The translations under genes and the position numbers were made by a program. Shown here in pieces: positions 54,259 to 63,278 of a DNA stretch of 64,000 nt (positions are counted from its first letter, which is position 1; every line of letters begins with the position of its first letter). The stretch is taken from positions 62,001 through 126,000 of the forward strand of contig CAKSJP010000001.1 of assembly GCA_934463425.1 (NCBI GenBank). The letters run 5' to 3'. The notes below the pieces were generated by a model, which did not search any database, was not told the DNA's origin, and saw only the letters and a program-made list of their open reading frames with translations. The stretch comes from an uncultured Ruminococcus sp. (lineage in GTDB: Bacteria; Bacillota; Clostridia; Oscillospirales; Ruminococcaceae).

Positions 54259-55728
54259 TTACTTTGCGTCTGTCCAATCAGTGCGATGCATAGGAATGTG
54301 CTCTGCACCGAGCTTTTCCAAATTCTCGTGAATGTTTCGCTTATCCGCTTTTTGGATCATATTTTCTCTGGCGCGTTTAAACTTGTTTACCTCGCCATGA
54401 CGACTCGGGCCGCCGACACATCCGCCGTCGCATGCCATGCCCTCAATGAAATCGCCAGAGAAGCGTCCCATTTTCATCATCAGCAGAGCCCGCTTGCAGG
54501 CATCTGTGCCGTTGCAGCGTTCCACATTGACTTCGTCAGTCACGCCTTGTTCTTTCATGCCTTCCAGAACTGCATCAGTTACACCGCCGCTGTTGCCGAA
54601 CCACTTGCCAAATGTACTGGATTGCTGCGTTGTTTCTTCAGTTTCGCGGATGGTGATGGCTTTGGCGCGAATGATTGCACGAATTTCGCCGAATGTCATA
54701 GCATAATCAGCACTGCCGGGAATATTCTGATCGATGACTTCGCTTTTTTTAGCAATGCATGGTCCGACGAAAACGGTAATTGCTTCCGGATCTTTGGATT
54801 TGATCCAACGGGAGACTGCACACATGGGAGAAACCGTTGTGGAGATATTGTCGATCAGATCCGGATAATGCAGCCGAATCAAATTGACAAATCCAGGGCA
54901 GCAGGAGGTTGTCAGTTTTTTTCCTTCACGATATGCTTCTGCCCATTCTGCAGCTTCAGCATAAGCAGTCATATCGCCGCCCAGACCGACTTCGATCAGA
55001 TCTGTAAAACCAACTTCTTTTAATGCGTTGCGCCAGCTCTCAAATGTGATGCCCTCACCGAATTGTCCCTCCGTGGAAGGCGCAAACATTGCATAAACAT
55101 GCTTCTTGTCCATAATTGCCTGACAGACATCCACCATGCAGGACTTAGAACTGATCGCACCGAATGGGCAGCTGTGGATGCATCTGCCGCACTGGATGCA
55201 TTTCTTTTCATCAATAATGCAGATACCGTTTTCGTCCATGGAGATTGCACCCACCGGACAGCTGCGGCGGCACGGACGGATCAGATCGGCAATTGCATTG
55301 TAAGGACAGGCCGCAGCACACTTTCCGCATTCCCGACATTTCTGCGGATCAATATGCGCGCGGGTTCTGCCGATGTCGATGGCGCCGAAATTGCAAGACT
55401 GCTGACATGCTTTTCCCATGCACTTCTGACAGTTGTCCGTAACGACATAACGTGAAATCGGGCAGTCCTCACAAGCGGCCTGTACCACCTGTACCACCAG
55501 GTCGTTGTGTGCCCCTTGGGGCGCTTTCCCTTCCGCCAGACGAATACGCTGCCGCACGATCTCGCGCTCTTTGTACACACAGCAGCGGTATTTTGCCTTA
55601 GGTCCAGGCATCATCCGATAAGGGAGTTCTTCTTTTTCTGCTTCAAATTTTCCGGCAAAAACCAGTTTTGCCACTTCACATAAAATATCATGCTTGATCT
55701 GAATGATCGTACCGTCATTTGTTACCAT
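54259..55728 (-). CDS. Monomeric [FeFe] hydrogenase-like iron-sulfur protein
   Basis: A 489-aa protein. The N-terminal part has YRCCVYKEREIVRQR near 47. Ferredoxin-like clusters follow (CEDC...CQKC near 86-103, CRECGKCAAAC near 131-141, CIQCGRCIHSC near 177-187). The H-cluster domain has TSCCPGF at 274-280, PMC at 301-303, VGPCIAKKSE at 321-330 and MACDGGCVGG at 431-440. These fit the group B type [FeFe] hydrogenases rather than the bidirectional HydA, which has MPCxxKxxE. H2 evolution from ferredoxin is the usual inference, but a sensory role cannot be excluded. It is transcribed alone from the promoter at 55767-55795. Confidence 0.87.
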   Translation of the reverse strand: MVTNDGTIIQIKHDILCEVAKLVFAGKFEAEKEELPYRMMPGPKAKYRCCVYKEREIVRQRIRLAEGKAPQGAHNDLVVQVVQAACEDCPISRYVVTDNCQKCMGKACQQSCNFGAIDIGRTRAHIDPQKCRECGKCAAACPYNAIADLIRPCRRSCPVGAISMDENGICIIDEKKCIQCGRCIHSCPFGAISSKSCMVDVCQAIMDKKHVYAMFAPSTEGQFGEGITFESWRNALKEVGFTDLIEVGLGGDMTAYAEAAEWAEAYREGKKLTTSCCPGFVNLIRLHYPDLIDNISTTVSPMCAVSRWIKSKDPEAITVFVGPCIAKKSEVIDQNIPGSADYAMTFGEIRAIIRAKAITIRETEETTQQSSTFGKWFGNSGGVTDAVLEGMKEQGVTDEVNVERCNGTDACKRALLMMKMGRFSGDFIEGMACDGGCVGGPSRHGEVNKFKRARENMIQKADKRNIHENLEKLGAEHIPMHRTDWTDAK

Positions 55729-55766
55729 AAAAGCCCTCCATCATGTTCTCGAAGCTTACGATTCTT

Positions 55767-55795
55767 ATTATACCATGAAAATTGCGGTTTGTAAA
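55767..55795 (-). promoter_or_regulatory. Promoter for the hydrogenase-like gene
   Basis: On the minus strand TTTACA (55790-55795) and TATAAT (55767-55772) are 17 bp apart, 38 bases upstream of ATG 55728. Confidence 0.7.
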
Positions 55796-55818
55796 GGCAA
55801 TATAAAAATTCGCACAAC

Positions 55819-55845
55819 AAAAAAGCCGCCTCTAGGAGACGGCTT
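55819..55845 (-). terminator. Terminator of the GH5 gene
   Basis: On the minus strand AAGCCGtCTC and GAGgCGGCTT (55823-55845) pair and are followed by T6 (55819-55824). Confidence 0.8.
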
Positions 55846-55896
55846 CTGGAAGCGCTGTGCGGATTTTGTACAGTGCACCTCAGAAAAAATGGATTC

Positions 55897-56922
55897 TTAT
55901 AGAAGCGGCAGAACCTGTGGGAGAATGGGGTTCATATGCATGTCTGTCAGCCCGAAGTTCATATTTTTATAGCACCATGCCGCTCTGCCAATATGATATT
56001 TATCAAAAACAGAAGTGATGGTCTGATACCAACGCAGGGTGCTTTCTGTGTCGGCAATATTGATGACACCATATTCACCGCAATACAGCGGAACGTCATA
56101 CTTTTCAGCCATTGCAATTGCATCGGCAAAATTTGCCTCAAAGAATGAAGCTTCAATGTCTTCAATGCCGCTATGCAGAAAAGCTGTCATATATTCTTTA
56201 TTGAAAGCTGCGGAATATCGACGATATTCATTTAAGTCATTCGGATAGGAAATACGAAAATCACGGGGCATTCCCTTGACCCACCTTGCAGCTTGATGCG
56301 TGAACACAAGCGGTTCATAGCAATGGAAATTGTAAACGATGTGCGTATCTGCCGGCGGATTTAAAAGCGGAACGCCATCCGCACCGTTGTGGTGGATACC
56401 GCCCACTAAAATATAGATGTTCGGCGCAATAGAGCGGATCGCATCAATCGCCATCGCTGCGATCTTGTTCCAGTCATCAGCAACCTCGTCATCAACTACT
56501 TCGTTGAGCAGTTCAAACGCGACGATATCGTCATCCTTGCCGAAGCGTTTGGCAAATTCTTGCCACAGTGAGATAAAACGCGCCTGTAATGCCAGATCGC
56601 TGAAAAATGCATTGGCATTGCGCTGCTGATCGAAAGAGTATCCTACTGTTTTATGAAGATCCAGGATCATATGCAGCTGATATTTTCTGCACCATTCAAT
56701 ACAGCGGGCGATCCACTGAAAACCGCTTTCTTTTAAGATGCCGCCTTCTGATTCCACCAGTTCATAATCTACAGGGATCCGGACATGATCCAACCCCCAA
56801 CGCGAAACGGCTGCGAAATCCGTTTCTGTTATAAATGTCCGATAATGCTGCTCGGTGTATTCCTGCTGCGAAAACCAGCCGCCAAAATTAATACCATGCT
56901 GAAAGCCTTCCCAAATTCGCAT
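55897..56922 (-). CDS. GH5 family glycoside hydrolase without signal peptide
   Basis: A 341-aa single-domain protein with a (beta/alpha)8 barrel. It shows INFGGWF near 11, HVRIPVDYEL near 46, ILDLHKTVGYSF near 86, FELLNEV (acid/base Glu141), NFHCYEPLVFTHQ near 198 and CGEYGV (nucleophile Glu283). These are GH5 signatures (endoglucanase/exo-glucosidase type). There is no signal peptide, dockerin or CBM, so it probably acts in the cytoplasm on imported oligosaccharides. GGAGG precedes ATG 56922. The nearest neighbour is a divergent AraC regulator. The exact subfamily and substrate are unknown. Confidence 0.9.
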   Translation of the reverse strand: MRIWEGFQHGINFGGWFSQQEYTEQHYRTFITETDFAAVSRWGLDHVRIPVDYELVESEGGILKESGFQWIARCIEWCRKYQLHMILDLHKTVGYSFDQQRNANAFFSDLALQARFISLWQEFAKRFGKDDDIVAFELLNEVVDDEVADDWNKIAAMAIDAIRSIAPNIYILVGGIHHNGADGVPLLNPPADTHIVYNFHCYEPLVFTHQAARWVKGMPRDFRISYPNDLNEYRRYSAAFNKEYMTAFLHSGIEDIEASFFEANFADAIAMAEKYDVPLYCGEYGVINIADTESTLRWYQTITSVFDKYHIGRAAWCYKNMNFGLTDMHMNPILPQVLPLL

Positions 56923-56969
56923 GATGATGCCCTCCTGTCAATTGAAAATAGCAGTGGCTTTTTGTTTGT

Positions 56970-56984
56970 GTTCCAAAATGGAAC
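56970..56984. promoter_or_regulatory. Dyad GTTCCA-aaa-TGGAAC upstream of the GH5 gene
   Basis: Perfect 6-bp arms about 50 bases before the GH5 start. A plausible operator, but no clear -10 for the GH5 gene is seen. Confidence 0.35.
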
Positions 56985-57080
56985 GATGAGAGATAGCACT
57001 GAAACATTCCAAATTATTCCAGTTTTCTTATCTCCAAAAATATCTGCATTTTCATTTTACGAGAAACCTCAAAAAAATGA

Positions 57081-57105
57081 TACCAAAAAACTTGCTTTTT
57101 TGGTA
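57081..57105. promoter_or_regulatory. Dyad TACCAAAAAA-cttgc-TTTTTTGGTA over the araC-like promoter
   Basis: Perfect 10-bp arms with a 5-bp centre. The dyad covers the -35 box of the promoter at 57092-57120 and lies between the divergent GH5 and AraC genes. Confidence 0.5.
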
Positions 57106-57120
57106 GAAATGTGATATAAT
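57092..57120 (+). promoter_or_regulatory. Promoter for the AraC-like regulator
   Basis: TTGCTT at 57092-57097, a 17-bp gap, TATAAT at 57115-57120. It would give a leader of about 305 bases before ATG 57435. The region 56923-57434 has no other gene. Confidence 0.6.
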
Positions 57121-57229
57121 AATTTTATAGGAAATGGGGCATCAGATATGTAAATAGCGGCTTTTTTTTCCTTGTAATGACTATAAATTTTTGAAGTGCG
57201 CAGAAGAAAAAAGAACGGTAATACAACAG

Positions 57230-57301
57230 AAAAACGCATTTTTGTATTTTAAAAAGGTGCATAGAACCAGTGTTAAAAATCTGATATGGCTATGCGTTTT
57301 T
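57230..57301 (+). promoter_or_regulatory. Possible attenuator in the AraC leader
   Basis: AAAAACGCAT (57230-57239) can pair perfectly with ATGCGTTTTT (57292-57301). That segment overlaps CTATGC (57290-57295), which pairs with GCATAG (57259-57264) before T5 to form a terminator-like hairpin. The two folds are mutually exclusive. Confidence 0.35.
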
Positions 57302-57434
57302 ACGATGTTCACATTCGACAAAATTTAGAATTTATACATATTTAAAAACGCTTCTTAGAGCAATGTCATATGTGGCGGTCAGATATGTTTTAGGATGATA
57401 CTGCTTTAAAGATAATGAACAAGGGGAAAATGGT

Positions 57435-58190
57435 ATGACAATTGAATTAGAATGGCAAAAAATGGAACAGGAACAACAAGAAGAGGTTCGTCAGCATGAT
57501 CCGCCTGAAGTAGAGTTTGCTTTCTATAATCAGGTGCAGCAAGGAGATGTTGCAGCGGTCAAGGAAAATCTGGACACCCGGCAATACCGAAAGATTGCCA
57601 TGCAGATGATGCTTTCACAAGATCAAGTGCAAAATTTCCGTTATCACTGCATTATCTGTGTGTCTATGGTTACGCGGTTTTGCATCGAAGGCGGCATGCC
57701 GGGAGAACAGGCATATCGCATAAGCGATTTCTATATTCGTAAAATCGATACAGCAACAACTGTTGACGAGATCGAAAAGCTGCATGACGCAGCATGCATG
57801 GATTTTGTCAAGCGCATGCAGCAGCGCAAAAACGGGCAGGTCTGTTCCAAGCCCATCACCCTGTGTCTGAATTACATCTATGCCCACATGCATGAAAAAA
57901 TCTCTACAGCTGATCTGGCAGAAGAAGTGCATTTGCATCCCAGCTATCTGTCCCGGTTGTTTCGGGAACAGATGGGATGTACGCTGCATGAGTATATTTT
58001 GGAACAGAAGATCCAGACGGCAAAGCGCATGCTGCAATTTTCAGATCGTAGTTATGCAGAAATAGCGAATCTGCTGGCATTTTCTTCCCAGAGTCATTTT
58101 ATTCAGGTGTTTTCTAAAAAAGTTGGTGTTACACCGAAGCAGTTCCGGGAGTCCGGCTATCGTTCCACACTGATGGGCAGAGAAAAATAG
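57435..58190 (+). CDS. AraC family transcriptional regulator
   Basis: A 251-aa protein with a C-terminal double helix-turn-helix (about 150-245; AEEVHLHPSYLSRLFREQMGCTLHEYI and YAEIANLLAFSSQSHFIQVFSKKVGVTPKQFR), the AraC/XylS DNA-binding unit. The N-terminal 1-140 has no cupin or receiver motif I can recognise. It is acidic and helical (VEFAFYNQVQQGDV...), as in response-regulator-linked AraC proteins of Clostridia. It faces the GH5 gene. A role in sugar-responsive control of that gene is inference. Confidence 0.88.
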   Translation: MTIELEWQKMEQEQQEEVRQHDPPEVEFAFYNQVQQGDVAAVKENLDTRQYRKIAMQMMLSQDQVQNFRYHCIICVSMVTRFCIEGGMPGEQAYRISDFYIRKIDTATTVDEIEKLHDAACMDFVKRMQQRKNGQVCSKPITLCLNYIYAHMHEKISTADLAEEVHLHPSYLSRLFREQMGCTLHEYILEQKIQTAKRMLQFSDRSYAEIANLLAFSSQSHFIQVFSKKVGVTPKQFRESGYRSTLMGREK

Positions 58191-58225
58191 AGCGCATCTG
58201 CATACCACTGCTGCAAAATGCGCTC
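58182..58225 (-). terminator. Terminator between AraC-like gene and pheA
   Basis: GAGCGCAT (58190-58197) pairs with ATGCGCTC (58218-58225). On the minus strand TATTTTTCT follows, so it mainly serves pheA. On the plus strand the tail is short. Confidence 0.65.
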
Positions 58226-58249
58226 TTATGAATTGGAAAAAGATCAGGA

Positions 58250-59368
58250 TTATGCCATGACAACTGCGTTGCCCAAAAGCTTGAACTCCCGGCAGCTCTT
58301 GCAAAGATCATTCAGGAATGCAGCAATGCTGCGGTCACGGAGATTTCCTTTAAAGTCAATGTGGAAAACAACATCAAAGCTGCCGTCTTGAATCGGGCGG
58401 CTTTCGATTTTTGTCATGTCCAAACCGTACAAGAAAAATTTATTCAGAATGCGGCTCAGGCTGCCCGGTTCGTTAGGGATGGACAGCATCACAGAAATCA
58501 CTGTGGCATCTTCCGCTACCTGCATATCCTTCGTAATGCAAATGAACTGTGTGAAGTTTGGCACAACATTGGAGATGCGGGACGCCAGAATTTCCAGGTG
58601 ATTGTGTTTTGCGCATTCTTCTGAACAAATCGCAGCAATAGAACGATTCCCGGATTCTGCCACCATTTTTGCGGCAGTGGCAGTGTTGCTGTATTCCTTG
58701 GGATGCAGATGCCGCCCATCCAGAAAGTCGCTGCACTGTGACAGCGCCTGCGGGTGGGAGTATACATCCGAAATGTTTTCCAGTTTTCCACCGGGCAGTG
58801 CTGCCAGACAATGCATGACTTCTACCCGGTTCATTGCGGTGATGAAAAAGCTGTACTTTCTCATGAGGTCAACGGTTTGTGTGACTGTGCCGGAGGTGCT
58901 GTTGTAAATAGGCAGAACGCCATATTCCAATTCGCCGGATTCCACGGCTTCAAAAACCTGCTCAAAAGTAGGGTAGAAGCGAATGCAGCGCCCAGGGAAA
59001 AAGGCTTGCGCAGCGGTTTCGGAATTTGCGCCGACAGTACCCTGGCAGCCGATTTTTACAGCAGCTTGCATTCGGGGTTTCCTGATCTCCGGTGCAGTTT
59101 CTGAAGCAACCAGCATTTTTTGCTGTAACTGTGAGCTGATGCTCATCATGTTGGCAAACATGGTACGGGATGCTAATCCCAAACCGTCTTTGGCATTGTG
59201 TTCAACGCGGTCCAGAATCTGCTGTTCTCTGCCGGCCTGAAAAACCGGCATATTGTGTGCCTTTTTGTATCGTGCGACATCCTGACACAAAAGCATGCGT
59301 GCCTCAAATAAGTCCTGGATCTGCTGGTCCAGGCTATCGATCTTATTGCGAATTTCACTCAGTTCCAT
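58250..59368 (-). CDS. pheA: Chorismate mutase/prephenate dehydratase PheA
   Basis: A 372-aa bifunctional enzyme of phenylalanine synthesis. An N-terminal AroQ chorismate mutase (about 1-85; LSEIRNKIDSLDQQI, RYKKAHNMPVFQAGREQ) is followed by prephenate dehydratase (about 103-280; GCQGTVGANSETAAQAFF, YGVLPIYNSTSGTVTQTVDLM) and an ACT domain (about 290-372; IPNEPGSLSRIL, KIESRPIQDGSFDVVF). The usual catalytic motif TRF reads TQF (NFTQFICI). ESRP, which binds Phe, is intact. It has its own promoter and terminator. Confidence 0.93.
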   Translation of the reverse strand: MELSEIRNKIDSLDQQIQDLFEARMLLCQDVARYKKAHNMPVFQAGREQQILDRVEHNAKDGLGLASRTMFANMMSISSQLQQKMLVASETAPEIRKPRMQAAVKIGCQGTVGANSETAAQAFFPGRCIRFYPTFEQVFEAVESGELEYGVLPIYNSTSGTVTQTVDLMRKYSFFITAMNRVEVMHCLAALPGGKLENISDVYSHPQALSQCSDFLDGRHLHPKEYSNTATAAKMVAESGNRSIAAICSEECAKHNHLEILASRISNVVPNFTQFICITKDMQVAEDATVISVMLSIPNEPGSLSRILNKFFLYGLDMTKIESRPIQDGSFDVVFHIDFKGNLRDRSIAAFLNDLCKSCREFKLLGNAVVMA

Positions 59369-59473
59369 GTGGTGTTCCTTTCTGTAAGAAGCGTATTTCT
59401 GCTTTTATAGGGGAAAATGGTTTTCCCGGCTTTGCAAAAGTGCTTGAAATTGCAGAAAACTGCGCTATCTTCT

Positions 59474-59502
59474 ATTATACATAATTATTTTTCAAAAATC
59501 AA
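59474..59502 (-). promoter_or_regulatory. Promoter for pheA
   Basis: On the minus strand TTGATT (59497-59502) and TATAAT (59474-59479) are 17 bp apart. It diverges from the ruvC promoter 20 bp away. Confidence 0.6.
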
Positions 59503-59522
59503 GATATTTTTTTGAATAGCTA

Positions 59523-59552
59523 TTGAAAACAGCAGTGGTTTTGTGATATAAT
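59523..59552 (+). promoter_or_regulatory. Promoter for ruvC-ruvA-ruvB
   Basis: TTGAAA at 59523-59528, an 18-bp gap, TATAAT at 59547-59552. Confidence 0.6.
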
Positions 59553-59619
59553 GAAATGTACGCGCATAGAGAACGAATGATGTTGCTGTGCAAAACTGCA
59601 AAAAAGGAGGGCGACGAAA

Positions 59620-60135
59620 ATGCGGATCCTGGGAATCGATCCGGGATATGCCATTGTCGGATTCGGCATCGTGTCTTATCACGGCGTTGATTTTACACCG
59701 TTGGAATACGGTGCGATCACTACAGAAGCAGGAACACGTTTTGCCGGTCGTCTGCGGGCGATCTACGATGATCTGGATTATCTGCTGAAACGCTTTCAGC
59801 CGGATTGCATTGCCATTGAACGGCTGTACTTTACCTCCAATCAAAAAACGGTGATCGATGTAGCGCAGGCACGCGGCGTGATCGTCCTCTGCGCAGAACA
59901 GCACCAGATCCCGTTGTATGAATATACGCCTTTGCAGGTCAAACAGGCAGTGGTGGGCTATGGAAAAGCAGAAAAGCGCCAGGTTATGGATATGACGCGG
60001 CGCATTCTGAAATTGGCACAGATCCCGAAACCAGATGATGCTGCAGATGCCCTTGCTCTTGCGATTTGCCATGGACACTGCGCGACCGGCGTACAATTAC
60101 AAAAAAGAGTCATCAAAGCAGGAGATACCATATGA
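59620..60135 (+). CDS. ruvC: Holliday junction endonuclease RuvC
   Basis: A 171-aa RNase H-fold resolvase. It shows GIDPGYAIVGFG (Asp7), IAIERLYF (Glu near 67) and KPDDAADALALAICH (C-terminal Asp pair near 140). AAGGAGG precedes ATG 59620. It overlaps ruvA by 4 bases. Having ruvC beside ruvAB is common in Clostridia, though Bacillus lacks it. Confidence 0.96.
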   Translation: MRILGIDPGYAIVGFGIVSYHGVDFTPLEYGAITTEAGTRFAGRLRAIYDDLDYLLKRFQPDCIAIERLYFTSNQKTVIDVAQARGVIVLCAEQHQIPLYEYTPLQVKQAVVGYGKAEKRQVMDMTRRILKLAQIPKPDDAADALALAICHGHCATGVQLQKRVIKAGDTI

Positions 60136-60749
60136 TATATAGTGTACACGGAAAGTTGATTGCGAAAGATCCGGGGCTGGCTGTAGTGGAATGCGGTGGT
60201 GTGGGATATGCCTGCCGCACTACATTTCATACGCTTGGACAGCTGGGCAGTGTGGGAGAAACGGTTTTTCTCTATACAGTTATGAATGTTCGGGAGGATG
60301 CTGTGGAGCTTTTTGGCTTTTCTGCGCAGCAGGAGCTGCAGTGTTTTCAGCTGCTTACTTCTGTTTCCGGTGTAGGTCCCAAAGCTGCACTGGCGATCCT
60401 GTCCGACCTGACACCAGATCAATTTCTGTTGACAGTGGCATCCGGAGACAGCAAGTCACTGACCCGCACCAAGGGTATTGGTGCAAAATCTGCACAGCGT
60501 ATTGTGATGGAGTTAAAAGATAAAATTTCCGGAGACGCTGCAGGACTGTTTGCAGGCTCCGGTGCAGAAGAAATTGCTGCCGCATCGCAGTCTGGCGGCA
60601 GCGTAGGAGAAGCGATCGAAGCGCTTGTGACACTAGGCTATACCCAAAGCGAAGTAGCACCCATTGTTGCCAAGCTGGATGCGACTCTGTCGGCTTCTGA
60701 TCTGATTCGGCTGACCTTGCAGGAATTTGGCAAGCAGCGCAATTTCTGA
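60132..60749 (+). CDS. ruvA: Holliday junction helicase subunit RuvA
   Basis: A 205-aa junction-binding tetramer subunit. It has an OB fold (about 1-60; MIYSVHGKLIAKDPGLAVVECGGVGY), helix-hairpin-helix motifs (about 70-130; LLTSVSGVGPKAALAIL, LTRTKGIGAKSAQRIVMEL) and a C-terminal RuvB-binding domain (GEAIEALVTLGYTQSE). ATG 60132 overlaps the ruvC stop. Confidence 0.96.
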   Translation: MIYSVHGKLIAKDPGLAVVECGGVGYACRTTFHTLGQLGSVGETVFLYTVMNVREDAVELFGFSAQQELQCFQLLTSVSGVGPKAALAILSDLTPDQFLLTVASGDSKSLTRTKGIGAKSAQRIVMELKDKISGDAAGLFAGSGAEEIAAASQSGGSVGEAIEALVTLGYTQSEVAPIVAKLDATLSASDLIRLTLQEFGKQRNF

Positions 60750-60770
60750 GAAAGCGGGTGAACCAAAAGA

Positions 60771-61835
60771 ATGATCGAAACCAGTGATATGCAGTTTGAA
60801 GAACGCGTGGTGACACCTCGCGAAGTGGAGGAAGACCACGAAGCCGAAGTCTCTTTGCGTCCGCAAACGCTGGTAGAATATATTGGACAGGATAAGGTTA
60901 AGGAAAATCTGGCAGTGTATATCGAAGCGGCAAAGCGCCGCGGCGACCCGCTGGATCATGTTTTGCTCTATGGCCCTCCTGGCTTGGGAAAGACGACGCT
61001 GTCCTCGATTATTGCTCACGAGATGGGCGTAAACCTCAGGGTGACAACTGGCCCGGCAATTGAAAAAGCAGGGGATCTGGCAGCGATTCTAACCAATCTG
61101 CAGCCAAATGATGTCCTGTTTATCGATGAGATCCACCGGCTGAATCGTCAGGTCGAAGAGATCCTTTACCCGGCGCTGGAGGATCATGCCATTGATATTA
61201 TCATGGGAAAAGGCCCATCTGCGCGTTCGCTGCGTGTGGATCTGAACCCATTTACATTGGTGGGCGCAACAACCAGAGCCGGACAGCTGTCCAGTCCGCT
61301 TCGTGATCGTTTCGGCGTGATCCTGCGTCTGGAACTGTATACCACAGAACAGCTGACGGATATCGTCCGCAGAAGCGCCATGCTTCTGAAAATTCCCTGT
61401 TCCATAGATGGTGCAATGGAAATCGCGAGCCGTGCCAGAGGAACACCTCGTATTGCAAACCGACTGCTCAAGCGTGTGCGCGATTTTGCTGATGTGATGG
61501 GAAATGGCGAGATCACACAGGATATCGCACATATGGCACTGGATCGTCTGGAAATCGACGAACTGGGGCTGGACAGCAACGACCGCCGCATGTTAGAGAT
61601 GATCATCAAAGGCTACAGCGGCGGGCCGGTGGGATTGGAAACCCTGGCATCTGCACTTGGTGAAGAAACTGTGACATTGGAAGATGTCTGTGAGCCGTAT
61701 TTGATGCAGCTTGGTTTCTTGGCAAGAACGCCCAGAGGACGATGTGCAACGGCGCTGGCATATCAGCACTTAGGCTATCAGCAGCCAGATGTAAACGGCG
61801 GCATGGACGGACAAATGACATTTACTGCGGAATGA
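60771..61835 (+). CDS. ruvB: Holliday junction helicase motor RuvB
   Basis: A 354-aa AAA+ ATPase. It shows [18 protein letters not shown], Walker A GPPGLGKT near 68-75, Walker [30 protein letters not shown] (arginine finger region) and a winged helix (VEP-like [18 protein letters not shown]). It forms an operon with ruvC and ruvA. Confidence 0.97.
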   Translation: MIETSDMQFEERVVTPREVEEDHEAEVSLRPQTLVEYIGQDKVKENLAVYIEAAKRRGDPLDHVLLYGPPGLGKTTLSSIIAHEMGVNLRVTTGPAIEKAGDLAAILTNLQPNDVLFIDEIHRLNRQVEEILYPALEDHAIDIIMGKGPSARSLRVDLNPFTLVGATTRAGQLSSPLRDRFGVILRLELYTTEQLTDIVRRSAMLLKIPCSIDGAMEIASRARGTPRIANRLLKRVRDFADVMGNGEITQDIAHMALDRLEIDELGLDSNDRRMLEMIIKGYSGGPVGLETLASALGEETVTLEDVCEPYLMQLGFLARTPRGRCATALAYQHLGYQQPDVNGGMDGQMTFTAE

Positions 61836-61904
61836 CGCAGAGAGTATAGAGCATCCCGCAGATCTGCGGCGTTTGATGCTGACATATGGAAAGGAAATAG
61901 AACA

Positions 61905-63257
61905 ATGGGTAGATTATTTGGGACTGACGGCGCAAGAGGCGTCGCCATTACAGAACTGACATGTGAAATGGCAATGCAGATCGGCAGAGCAGCTGCGCTT
62001 GTGCTGACCAAAGAAACAAAACACCGCGCAAAAATCTTTATCGGTAAGGATACCCGAATTTCTTCCGATATTCTGGAAGCTGCGCTCTGCGCCGGAATTT
62101 GTTCTGTCGGTGCCGAAGCGGTACAGCTTGGTGTTGTGCCGACACCGGCTGTGGCATATTTGGTGCGGACGCACGGTGCAGATGCAGGTGTAATGATCTC
62201 TGCCTCTCACAACAGCGTGGAATTTAACGGCATCAAATTATTTGCTGCTACCGGTTATAAACTGCCGGATGCCATTGAAGAAGAAATTGAAGCATTGATC
62301 CTGGATCATCCGGAGCAGATCACATTGCAGTCCGGTACAGCTGTAGGGGAGATCTCCCGCTATGATGCAGCAAAGGAAGACTACATTTCCTACCTGGCGG
62401 GATGCATCGGAACAGATTGTACCGGTATGCGTGTGGCATTGGACTGCGCAAACGGCAGCTCTTCTGTAACAGCAGAAGCATTGTTTACACGACTGGGTGC
62501 AAAGGTACATATGCTCAGCGCCTCTCCTGACGGCACAAATATCAATAAGAACTGCGGTTCTACCCACATGGAAAATCTGAAGGAATACGTCAAGACCCAT
62601 GACTGTGATCTGGGTCTGGCATTTGACGGTGACGCAGACCGCTGCCTGGCAGTAGATGAAGCCGGAAATCTGATCGACGGCGACAAGATTATTGCTATTT
62701 GCGCACAGGCACTCCAGCAGGAGGGAAAGCTGAAGCATAATACTGCAGTTGTCACGATCATGAGCAATCTGGGCTTCTTCCATTTTGCCAAGGCAAATCA
62801 AATTGCCACCAAGGCAACTAAAGTAGGCGACCGCTATGTTTTGGAAGAGATGCTTTCCGGTGGTTATAACATCGGCGGTGAGCAGAGCGGCCATATCATT
62901 TTCCTGGATGAGGCAACCACCGGTGACGGTGAGCTTTCCGGCATCAAACTGATGGAGATTCTGAAAAAATCCGGTAAGAAAATGAGCCAGCTGGCGGGTG
63001 TTATGGAAACGTTCCCGCAGGTGCTGTATAATGTTACGATTCAGCCCCAGAAAAAAGGCCATTGGCAGGAAGATGCTGCGATTGCGGCAGCTATTGAAAC
63101 CCATACGGCACTTTTGGGAGACAACGGTCGTATTTTAGTACGGGAAAGCGGTACTGAGCCGTTGATCCGTGTCATGGTGGAAGGAAAGGATGCTGCGCAG
63201 ATCGAAAATGCTGCGCAGGCAATTACAGAACAGGTAAAGATTTTTGCCGCATCATAA
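61905..63257 (+). CDS. glmM: Phosphoglucosamine mutase GlmM
   Basis: A 450-aa enzyme converting glucosamine-6-P to glucosamine-1-P for peptidoglycan. It has RLFGTDGARG, the phosphoserine loop ISASHN (Ser near 101), the metal loop FDGDADRCL near 240, GGEQSGHIIF near 320 and RESGTEPLIRVMVEG near 410. AAGGA precedes ATG 61905. Confidence 0.96.
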   Translation: MGRLFGTDGARGVAITELTCEMAMQIGRAAALVLTKETKHRAKIFIGKDTRISSDILEAALCAGICSVGAEAVQLGVVPTPAVAYLVRTHGADAGVMISASHNSVEFNGIKLFAATGYKLPDAIEEEIEALILDHPEQITLQSGTAVGEISRYDAAKEDYISYLAGCIGTDCTGMRVALDCANGSSSVTAEALFTRLGAKVHMLSASPDGTNINKNCGSTHMENLKEYVKTHDCDLGLAFDGDADRCLAVDEAGNLIDGDKIIAICAQALQQEGKLKHNTAVVTIMSNLGFFHFAKANQIATKATKVGDRYVLEEMLSGGYNIGGEQSGHIIFLDEATTGDGELSGIKLMEILKKSGKKMSQLAGVMETFPQVLYNVTIQPQKKGHWQEDAAIAAAIETHTALLGDNGRILVRESGTEPLIRVMVEGKDAAQIENAAQAITEQVKIFAAS

Positions 63258-63278
63258 GCATAAAGGAGTAGCCCAAAA

